Shown: positions 1-5,205 of the stretch, one piece after another
Numbering within the stretch: the stretch's first letter is position 1
Layout of the letters: every line of letters begins with the position of its first letter
Assembly: GCA_937959095.1 (NCBI GenBank)
Contig: CALGLY010000692.1
Location: 1-11,206 of the forward strand
Source of the DNA: an uncultured Saprospiraceae bacterium
GTDB taxonomy: Bacteria > Bacteroidota > Bacteroidia > Chitinophagales > Saprospiraceae
DNA: 11,206 nucleotides
Direction of reading: 5' to 3'
Program-made: the position numbers and the translations under genes
The notes under the pieces: model-generated
Database searches by the model: none
What the model was told of the DNA's origin: nothing
Seen by the model: only the letters and a program-made list of their open reading frames with translations

Positions 1-33
1 TTCGTGTTCTTCTGTAAAATATCTATTTGCCAT
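1..33 (-). CDS. Acyl-CoA dehydrogenase, N-terminal fragment (cut by window edge)
   Basis: Only 11 codons are visible, starting at the ATG complementary to 31-33 and reading MANRYFTEEHE before the window ends. The pattern N-R-Y-F-(T/S)-E-E-H at the extreme N-terminus resembles many Bacteroidota acyl-CoA dehydrogenases, flavoproteins that make the alpha,beta double bond in acyl-CoA. The gene is on the same strand as, and about 100 bp downstream of, the enoyl/dienoyl-CoA-reductase-like SDR, and an acyl-CoA ligase lies further upstream, so the assignment fits a beta-oxidation context. The start codon and reading frame are seen directly. The family is inferred from a very short peptide plus context, so it could be wrong. 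Confidence 0.55.
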   Translation of the reverse strand, partial: MANRYFTEEHE

Positions 34-52
34 GATTTTTATTGTTCTGTAT

Positions 53-100
53 TTGAACGCAGAGACGGGGAGGCGCAGAGATTTTTTACAATTTTTTACG
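53..100 (+). repeat. Short tandem purine-rich units and T-rich decamer repeat
   Basis: After TTTGAA there are three degenerate 8-nt units, CGCAGAGA (58-65), CGGGGAGG (66-73) and CGCAGAGA (74-81). They are followed by two near-identical decamers, ATTTTTTACA (81-90) and ATTTTTTACG (91-100). The stretch lies between the stop of the SDR gene and the start of the partial acyl-CoA dehydrogenase gene. I recall similar CGCAGAG-type arrays as dispersed intergenic repeats in several bacterial genomes, but this cannot be verified here. The arrangement resembles the units seen at 6897-6985. Confidence 0.45.
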
Positions 101-129
101 CAAGCCCTTATCTGTGCGTGCTATTTTTT

Positions 130-936
130 TTACATAAAAGAGCGCATTATTTTCCTCAATCCCATACCATCTCCTGCTAAATGCTCTGCCCCATCTACAT
201 AAAGCGTTGTGCCACTAATATAAGCCGAAAGTGGACAAGTATAAAACATTACGGCATTCGCCACGTCTTCTACTGCACCGAATCGTTTCATCAAGTTCGC
301 ATCTCGTGCATCATTGAAGAATTGTTTTATCATATCAGGATAGGTATCTAAACCCGATGACTCTATGATTCCTGGCGCAATTGCATTGACTCGAATACCA
401 TATTCTGCCCATTCTTGTGCTAGGGTTTTGGTCAAATTATCTACGCCTGCCCGTGCTGCGCCCGTATGTGCCATACCCGGAAAGCCGCGATAAATATTCG
501 CAATAATATTGAGAATAACGCCTGACTTCTGTGGTATGAAAAAGCGTTGCGCCATCTGCTGCGACATATAAAAAGTGCCATTCAGGTTATTATTGATGAC
601 AGCCGCCCAGCCTTTGAAGCTAATTAATTCGGCAGGGGCAGGGAATTGCCCGCCTGCATTATTGATGAGGATGTCTAAACGTCCGTGCGTTTCTTTGATA
701 TAGTCGGCGAGGGCTTGTATGTCTTCTTCTTTGCGGATGTCGCAGGCTTTGTGGTCGCAGCCTAATTCCTTTGCTGCTGCTGCTAGTGGTTCTTCTTTGC
801 GCGATGCGATGATGACCGTCGCACCTAATGCTAGGTATTGCTTCGCGATGCCGTAGCCGATGCCGCTGCGTCCGCCTGTTACTAGGGCGGTCTTCCCCTC
901 GAATAGATTCTTCTGATACATAGTCTGTGTCTGCAT
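130..936 (-). CDS. SDR oxidoreductase, 2,4-dienoyl-CoA / trans-2-enoyl-CoA reductase-like
   Basis: This 268-residue protein is a short-chain dehydrogenase/reductase with a Rossmann motif TGGRSGIG at residues 20-27, a basic S-R-K at 45-47 after the second strand (suggesting NADP(H)), and NNAGGQFPAPAE from residue 92. That last string and HTGAARAGVDNLTK (157-170) are characteristic of the peroxisomal enoyl-CoA reductase/dienoyl-CoA reductase branch. The classical catalytic Tyr of YxxxK is replaced by Asp166, while Lys170 remains. DECR-type enzymes also depart from the standard Tyr position. The likely role is reducing an unsaturated acyl-CoA in auxiliary beta-oxidation, consistent with the acyl-CoA dehydrogenase start downstream and the ligase upstream. 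The first ATG (934-936) lies within a REP-like hairpin; Met6 (919-921) would give 263 residues and is a credible alternative start. The exact substrate is inferred. Confidence 0.85.
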   Translation of the reverse strand: MQTQTMYQKNLFEGKTALVTGGRSGIGYGIAKQYLALGATVIIASRKEEPLAAAAKELGCDHKACDIRKEEDIQALADYIKETHGRLDILINNAGGQFPAPAELISFKGWAAVINNNLNGTFYMSQQMAQRFFIPQKSGVILNIIANIYRGFPGMAHTGAARAGVDNLTKTLAQEWAEYGIRVNAIAPGIIESSGLDTYPDMIKQFFNDARDANLMKRFGAVEDVANAVMFYTCPLSAYISGTTLYVDGAEHLAGDGMGLRKIMRSFM

Positions 937-1074
937 AGGGCGATGCCCTATGTTAATGATGTAAGTCCGTTGGACTTACTACTATAACGCCCCATCGGGG
1001 CAAGTCGCACTAAGATAGGGTGAAGCCCTATTGCTAGGCACTAGTATGGTCGTGTACCTAAGCCCTGAAGGGGC
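934..1074 (-). repeat. Left REP-like cluster, five small hairpins
   Basis: Five short inverted repeats with about 3-nt loops lie in 141 bp. They are CATAGGGC/GCCCTATG (934-941, 945-952), GTAAGTCC/GGACTTAC (961-968, 972-979), GCCCC/GGGGC (989-993, 997-1001), ATAGGG/CCCTAT plus a T-G wobble (1015-1020, 1026-1031), and GCCC/GGGC plus a wobble (1062-1065, 1071-1074). The regular stem-plus-triloop layout next to a RAYT gene is typical of REP sequences. The first hairpin contains the annotated ATG of the downstream SDR gene. Confidence 0.7.
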
Positions 1075-1080
1075 GAAAGC

Positions 1081-1539
1081 CTAATCCCATACATATCGCT
1101 CATCGTACTCCACCTGATACTTCTTCAAGAACGCTCGAAACTCCTGCTTATACGTTCGCTTCTTACGCTCATGATGTGCTTTCTGATTCTGAATATATCG
1201 CTTTACAACATCTACTTGTGCTGGATTGACAGAGAATATTCCATACCCATCTTGCCAGTAGAAGTTCTCGTATTGCTCTCCTTTTGTTTTTATCCATTTC
1301 GAGGAATTTCTCTTGACTTCCTCTACTAATTTTGCTTGGGTGATTTTTCGAGATAATAGGCATAATATATGCACATGATTTCGATAGCCACCTACTTGTA
1401 TGGGATTGCATTCTAATCTCTTGCAGATACCTCCTAGATAAGCGAATAGGTCTTTTTCTATTGCTTCATCTATCATTGGTTTGCGGTGCTTGGTGCTGAA
1501 CACGAGGTGGACGTATACTTTTGATAGGGATTGTGGCAT
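1081..1539 (-). CDS. REP-associated tyrosine transposase (IS200-like, Y1 HUH)
   Basis: This 152-residue protein has the IS200/TnpA (Y1_Tnp) layout: an N-terminal VYVHLVFSTKHRKP strand (8-21), the metal-binding HUH motif H55-V-H57 in RNHVHIL, and the probable nucleophilic tyrosine Y115 in VVKRYIQNQK. The segment YWQDGYGIFSVNP (94-106) and the acidic tail YDERYVWD are typical of the Bacteroidota group. The length is normal and no frameshift or stop is seen, so the gene looks intact. The family cleaves and rejoins single-stranded DNA at hairpins. The REP-like hairpins on both sides, rather than IS ends with tnpB, favour a domesticated RAYT over a mobile IS200. It may be transcribed by read-through from the catabolic operon, since it has the same orientation. 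Confidence 0.9.
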   Translation of the reverse strand: MPQSLSKVYVHLVFSTKHRKPMIDEAIEKDLFAYLGGICKRLECNPIQVGGYRNHVHILCLLSRKITQAKLVEEVKRNSSKWIKTKGEQYENFYWQDGYGIFSVNPAQVDVVKRYIQNQKAHHERKKRTYKQEFRAFLKKYQVEYDERYVWD

Positions 1540-1556
1540 AGGTTTTGTGTTAGTTA

Positions 1557-1600
1557 ATAGGGCGTTGCCCTATCTTAATGCTGTTAGCCCGTTGGGCTAT
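1557..1600 (-). repeat. Right REP-like copy, two hairpins
   Basis: Two hairpins with GTT loops lie 18 bp before the RAYT start: ATAGGGC/GCCCTAT (1557-1563, 1567-1573) and TAGCCC/GGGCTA (1585-1590, 1594-1599). The segment is a direct repeat of 935-978. Two stem pairs differ in a compensatory way: T966-A974 corresponds to C1588-G1596, and A963-T977 to T1585-A1599. This supports selection or copying that keeps the stem structure rather than the sequence. Confidence 0.7.
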
Positions 1601-1613
1601 TTTTTACTTCTTT

Positions 1614-1639
1614 TAAACGCATCCATTTGAATGCGTTTA
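1614..1639. repeat. Inverted repeat at the 3' end of the SDR gene, possible terminator
   Basis: A perfect 9-bp inverted repeat, TAAACGCAT (1614-1622) and ATGCGTTTA (1631-1639), has an 8-nt loop and lies just beyond the stop codon of the dehydrogenase at 1648. The T-rich run GGTTTTT follows on the plus strand, whereas the minus-strand transcript has no U tract after it. It could therefore stop antisense transcription or act as a 3'-stabilising hairpin. It is not a convincing terminator for the minus-strand operon. Confidence 0.4.
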
Positions 1640-1647
1640 GGTTTTTA

Positions 1648-2397
1648 TTATGCTCTCGCGCCGCCTTCTAGATAGAGAATCGTTCCATTCACATAGGATG
1701 CTTCTGGTCCCAAAAGATAGGCGATAGATTGCGCGATTTCTTCGGGTTTACCGAAACGTTTCATTGGAATTTGATAATTTTTGTTGAATTCAAGGACTTG
1801 CTTTGGAATTGGACTAAGTATTCCTGTCTCCGTGAAACCTGGTGCTACTGCATTGACGCGAATATTTGATGTCCCATACTCGATGGCGGCTGTTTTGGTT
1901 AGACTCACCATGCCATGCTTGGCTACGGAATAGGCACCACCATAAGGGACTCCTTGTATACCTGCTAGGGATGCTATATTTACAATACTTCCGCCACCAC
2001 TGGCTAACATCGCTTTTAGTTCGGCTTGCATACAGAAGAATTGCCCTGTCAGATTGATGTCCATCATTCTATTCCAGTCTTCTAGTTTTATATCGTGCAA
2101 AGGAGCCATAACACCGCCAATTCCTGCATTATTCACCGCTAAGTCTAAGCCACCGTGTTTCGCTACAATTGCGTCTATTACAGCAGTTACTTCGTCTTGT
2201 TTCGCGACATCGAGCTGCATGAATTCGGCAGTACCTCCGTTGGCAGTTATCATCGAAACGGTTGTGTTGCAGTCCTTTTCGTTGATGTCTGTAGCGATGA
2301 CGATTGCTCCTTTCTTGGCTAGTTCTATTGCCGTTGCTCTTCCAATTCCATTCGCTGCACCTGTAACAAGTGCTATTTTATTTGCTAATAATTTCAT
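1648..2397 (-). CDS. Classical SDR family dehydrogenase
   Basis: This 249-residue cytosolic enzyme has every hallmark of the classical SDR family: TGAANGIG cofactor motif (12-19), Asp37 at the end of the second strand (suggesting NAD(H)), NNAG (89-92), Asn115, and catalytic Ser143, Tyr156 and Lys160 in the YSVAK motif. It ends with LEGGARA, a usual SDR C-terminus. Within this cluster a plausible role is oxidation of the alcohol released by ester or lactone cleavage, or of a hydroxyl before the ketone is formed; either is inference. It starts 48 bp after the stop of the preceding hydrolase gene and is followed by the RAYT/REP unit. A 3-oxoacyl-ACP reductase (FabG-like) role cannot be excluded from sequence alone. 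Confidence 0.88.
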   Translation of the reverse strand: MKLLANKIALVTGAANGIGRATAIELAKKGAIVIATDINEKDCNTTVSMITANGGTAEFMQLDVAKQDEVTAVIDAIVAKHGGLDLAVNNAGIGGVMAPLHDIKLEDWNRMMDINLTGQFFCMQAELKAMLASGGGSIVNIASLAGIQGVPYGGAYSVAKHGMVSLTKTAAIEYGTSNIRVNAVAPGFTETGILSPIPKQVLEFNKNYQIPMKRFGKPEEIAQSIAYLLGPEASYVNGTILYLEGGARA

Positions 2398-2409
2398 TTA
2401 AATAATTTC

Positions 2410-2443
2410 AATTGGCAGCAACTCGTTCAAGTATCTGCCAATT
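2410..2443 (-). other. Intergenic hairpin between hydrolase and SDR genes
   Basis: AATTGGCAG (2410-2418) pairs perfectly with CTGCCAATT (2435-2443), and a further ACT/AGT pair forms inside, giving a compact 34-nt stem-loop. It fills most of the 48-bp gap in the minus-strand operon. No strong U tract follows on the minus strand (GAAATTATTT), so it is more likely an mRNA processing or stability element, or a weak attenuator, than a full terminator. Confidence 0.4.
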
Positions 2444-2445
2444 CA

Positions 2446-3453
2446 TTATGCAATTGCTTCTACTTCTACGGATGCCAATAATTCTAGCATCGCAGCATTA
2501 ATTTGTGGCATATATATTGCTGGTACATCATGCCCCATGCCTTCTACAAAGAGGGTTTTTGCGTTGGGTATCATAGGGGCATATTTTTTAGAATGTGCTA
2601 TCTTGATGAGTGGGTCATCTGTGCCATGAATGACAAGCGTTGGTACGTTTAATTTCTTTAAACCCTCATAGCGCGAACCTGATTTTTTGACCGCTGCTCC
2701 TTGTTGATCGAAGGCTTTTACATTATAGCCACTCCGTTTGATAAGTTCATAGAGTCCTTTATCAATCATGGCACGAATATCCATTTCGTAGTCTCCTTTG
2801 CCTTTAAACATACTAAAGGTAGCACAACGGAAACGTAATCGTTGATCTACAGTGCTAATATTTAAGCCATGCAAAAGCGTGATGAGTGTAAATTGTCCTC
2901 GAAAATCAGTGGGAATGCCAGTAAGTTCAGGATCGAATAAATGACCTGTGGACATGATGGAAATGAGCGATTGTACGCGCTTCGGGTAATTAATCGCAAC
3001 GGATTGTGCAATCATGCCGCCCATCGAAATACCTGCAATATGGGCTTCTGGCAGATTTAAGTCGTCCATGACTGCGATGACATCACTCGCCATATCTTCG
3101 AGCGTGTAGGCATTCTCTTTCGACCAATTATTCATCCAAGAAGATTGCCCTACGCCTCGATTATCCATCCGTACTACGCGATAGCCTGCTTCTAAAAAAC
3201 CTTCATGTAGATGCTTGGGATAACCCAAGAGGGTTTGCACCAAACCACTAATTATGAAGATAGTACCTCGCTTGGCTTCGCCTATGGTTTCATAGCATAA
3301 ATGTACGTTTCCATTGTGTGTGAAATGCGTTTCGCCAGGCATCCACTCTTGTGGGCCTTTTGCTTTTATCTCTGTGATGAGTGCATCTACATTTTTAGGC
3401 ATAAATGCATTACGCCCAATACTTTTGATTCGATTTATGATGAATGATTTCAT
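2446..3453 (-). CDS. Alpha/beta hydrolase, downstream paralog
   Basis: This 335-residue alpha/beta-hydrolase has the nucleophile elbow G-I-S-M-G-G (Ser143), a probable acid Asp280 in HGTDDP, and His308 in GMGHDVP, so the catalytic triad is complete. MDNRGVGQSS (96-105) is the usual strand-loop before the elbow. The overall layout resembles the esterase group that includes aclacinomycin methylesterase-like proteins. No clear signal peptide is seen, so it is probably cytosolic. It is more than half identical by eye to the hydrolase encoded at 4149-5204, with a shared MPGET segment and near-identical SGSRYEGLK and PNAKTLF blocks. The likely role is hydrolysis of an ester or lactone made by the monooxygenase upstream (inference). 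The cap region (about 170-260) differs most, so substrate preference may differ from the paralog. Confidence 0.85.
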   Translation of the reverse strand: MKSFIINRIKSIGRNAFMPKNVDALITEIKAKGPQEWMPGETHFTHNGNVHLCYETIGEAKRGTIFIISGLVQTLLGYPKHLHEGFLEAGYRVVRMDNRGVGQSSWMNNWSKENAYTLEDMASDVIAVMDDLNLPEAHIAGISMGGMIAQSVAINYPKRVQSLISIMSTGHLFDPELTGIPTDFRGQFTLITLLHGLNISTVDQRLRFRCATFSMFKGKGDYEMDIRAMIDKGLYELIKRSGYNVKAFDQQGAAVKKSGSRYEGLKKLNVPTLVIHGTDDPLIKIAHSKKYAPMIPNAKTLFVEGMGHDVPAIYMPQINAAMLELLASVEVEAIA

Positions 3454-3486
3454 TTTTATATAGTCCTATTTGATTCTTTAATTTAT

Positions 3487-4125
3487 TTATTCGTAAATCA
3501 TTTTTAAATCAGTCTTTGGTATTTCTTTCCATTTTAGGGACTTCCCATACTCTTTTTCTGCCTCTAAAATTGCTTTATCTGTCGTTTCAAAATGCTTTGA
3601 ATGTATTATTCCTTGTTCTTTTTTTCGATGATAGCTTGCACTTCCTAATTCCTTGTCGTATTCTACAATAAATAAATTGTTCGCAGGCCCAATTATAGTT
3701 TCTTTCTCCTCAAAAATCCTCCGTCTTACGATTTTATTATGCACAGAAAAGTACTCTATTTCTTTTTCAGTAATTTGGCACGTTATTAATTTTTTAGGTT
3801 TGAGGTTTCGAAATTCATCGAACCGTTTAAAAAAGGTGCTTAATGCTTTTGCTTCATCATTTTCGGAATTTTGGAGAATTATTCCATCCCAACTATAATA
3901 GGAACCATCATGATTATAGTACTTACATATCCATTTAAAGAACAACCAAAAAGGTGGAGTAGTATTTTCAGCTTTAATCTCATTGAACATTTCACAGATT
4001 TGATAACCATCCATGAATATTCGGAGATTTGAAATTGAATTCTTTCCAAGGTACATTCCTGTCCTTTTTCGAAAGTTTTCTGAATCTATTAATTCAAAAA
4101 TTGATTTTGGATACGCCTTTTTCAT
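3487..4125 (-). CDS. Unrecognised protein, possibly immunity-like
   Basis: This 212-residue soluble protein lies between the two hydrolase paralogs, with gaps of 33 bp downstream and 23 bp upstream. I do not recognise it with certainty. The N-terminal pattern R-K-R-T-G-M-Y-L-G-K (19-28), followed by a short helix ending F-M-D-G-Y (37-41), then an aromatic stretch (PPFWLFFKWICKYY, 57-70) and an acidic segment before FFKRFDEFR (98-106), resembles small bacterial proteins that I associate with toxin-immunity families. RPGMYxG-like strings also occur in GyrB-type ATPases, but the other GHKL motifs are absent. No signal peptide or transmembrane helix is evident. Its coding DNA looks more AT-rich than the neighbouring enzymes, suggesting separate acquisition. 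No cognate toxin gene is seen in the window. The gene call itself is sound because the frame is long and fits the operon spacing; the function is unknown. Confidence 0.75.
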   Translation of the reverse strand: MKKAYPKSIFELIDSENFRKRTGMYLGKNSISNLRIFMDGYQICEMFNEIKAENTTPPFWLFFKWICKYYNHDGSYYSWDGIILQNSENDEAKALSTFFKRFDEFRNLKPKKLITCQITEKEIEYFSVHNKIVRRRIFEEKETIIGPANNLFIVEYDKELGSASYHRKKEQGIIHSKHFETTDKAILEAEKEYGKSLKWKEIPKTDLKMIYE

Positions 4126-4148
4126 TTTTTCTTCTTAATAGCGAAAAA

Positions 4149-5204
4149 CTAAGCTATACTTTCTTCTTTCATATTTGCCACTTCAAATAAATCAAGCATA
4201 GCTTCCTGCATTTGGGGCGTGTATTCCTCTGGTAAATGATGCCCCATCCCTTCCAAAAACAAGGTCTTAGCATTGGGAATCATCTGCGCGTATTTTTCGG
4301 AATGTTCAACAAGTACGAGCGTATCATCTGTGCCATGAATGACGAGCGTTGGTACACTCAATTGTTTCAAACCTTCATAGCGCGAACCTGATTTTTTAAT
4401 CGCATAGCCATGCTGCATGAAGGCTGTTGTGCTATAGCCGTTCCGTTTTGTATTTTCGTAAAATGCTTTCTGTAGCACCAATTTATCTGGAAAATTTGCT
4501 TCGCCCTTTCCTTTCAATAAACGATTGATAGCGAGATGTATTTTTAGCTTATTTTCTAATGTTGTGAGATCTTGCCCATAAAGTACCGTAACTGAAACCA
4601 TACGCTGCTTAAAAGGTTCTGGTTCGCCTTGCAATTCAGGATCGTAATAGTAGCCTGTGGACATAATAGAAGTGAGTGATTGTACCCGTTCAGGATGCTC
4701 GATAGCTAGGGTTTGTCCTATCATACCACCCATCGACATGCCTACAATATGTGCTTTTTTGATTTCTAAATTATCAAAAATAGCAATGACATCTGCTGCC
4801 ATATCGGAGAGCGTATAGGTATTTTTTCTGCTCCAACTATTCATCCAAGAGGATTGCCCTACGCCTCGATTATCCATACGAATAATGCGATAGCCAGCAT
4901 CTACTAGCGGCTGATAGAAATGCTTCGGATAGGCTAACATAGTTTGGCTATGTCCGCTAATAAGTAGCACATTCCCTTTCTTGGCTTCGCCTATGGTTTC
5001 GTAGCAAAGATCTACCTCGCCATTTCTAGCATAGCCAGTTTCTCCAGGCATCCATTCGCCTGGGCCTTCGGTTTTTATTTCTGCTATTAATTGATCTATA
5101 TTCGATGGTAGGCGGACATCCTTCAACATGGATATATTGTTTACGATTGTTCTTGGTAGAGACAATTCATGAATTGTCTCTACCAAGAACGATGACGATA
5201 ACAT
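4149..5204 (-). CDS. Alpha/beta hydrolase, upstream paralog
   Basis: Read from the ATG at 5202-5204, this is a 351-residue alpha/beta-hydrolase with G-M-S-M-G-G (Ser157), Asp294 in HGTDDT and His322 in GMGHHLP. It is paralogous to the hydrolase at 2446-3453. The chosen ATG begins 1 nt after the TAA stop of the acyl-CoA ligase gene, implying translational coupling. A TTG at 5211-5213 would add three residues and overlap the ligase gene by 8 bp. An internal ATG at 5127-5129 (Met26) is a third possibility: the segment before it has no counterpart in the paralog and is largely encoded by a perfect 42-bp palindrome, so it may be an untranslated leader or captured repeat. The role is probably ester or lactone cleavage in the same pathway (inference). 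No signal peptide is evident. Confidence 0.85.
   Translation of the reverse strand: MLSSSFLVETIHELSLPRTIVNNISMLKDVRLPSNIDQLIAEIKTEGPGEWMPGETGYARNGEVDLCYETIGEAKKGNVLLISGHSQTMLAYPKHFYQPLVDAGYRIIRMDNRGVGQSSWMNSWSRKNTYTLSDMAADVIAIFDNLEIKKAHIVGMSMGGMIGQTLAIEHPERVQSLTSIMSTGYYYDPELQGEPEPFKQRMVSVTVLYGQDLTTLENKLKIHLAINRLLKGKGEANFPDKLVLQKAFYENTKRNGYSTTAFMQHGYAIKKSGSRYEGLKQLSVPTLVIHGTDDTLVLVEHSEKYAQMIPNAKTLFLEGMGHHLPEEYTPQMQEAMLDLFEVANMKEESIA
5149..5190. repeat. Perfect 42-bp palindrome
   Basis: Each strand reads the same over 42 bp, with the centre of symmetry between 5169 and 5170 and no spacer. The core is GTAGAGACAATTCA followed directly by its reverse complement. Beyond the ends one mismatch (5148/5191) is followed by two more matching pairs. 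It covers codons 5-19 of the upstream hydrolase as called, just after the ligase stop. Palindromes with GTAGAGAC ends are, from memory, dispersed intergenic repeats in cyanobacteria and some other phyla; this needs a database check. Confidence 0.9.
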
Positions 5205-5205
5205 T

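Larger units (their letters stand above)
934..1600 (-). mobile_element. REPtron-like unit: RAYT gene with flanking REP hairpins
   Basis: A REP-associated tyrosine transposase gene sits between two clusters of short GC-rich hairpins that share a 44-bp direct repeat (935-978 against 1557-1600, 36 of 44 positions identical by my count). Such units, in which a single-copy IS200-like transposase is surrounded by REP sequences, are known as REPtrons. The unit separates the two SDR genes of an otherwise tightly packed minus-strand operon, and the transposase points the same way as the operon. The outer limits are set by the outermost hairpins. No target-site duplication is evident, as expected for Y1 HUH transposases. 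Confidence 0.6.

Noticed and set aside
934..1080. CRISPR array
   Set aside because: The repeats are short hairpins of different sequence without uniform repeat and spacer lengths, and no cas genes are present. REP-like hairpins next to a RAYT explain them.
2054..2401. Plus-strand 115-codon frame antisense to the classical SDR gene
   Set aside because: It is the mirror of a well-conserved SDR gene, with a composition typical of antisense frames and no domain.
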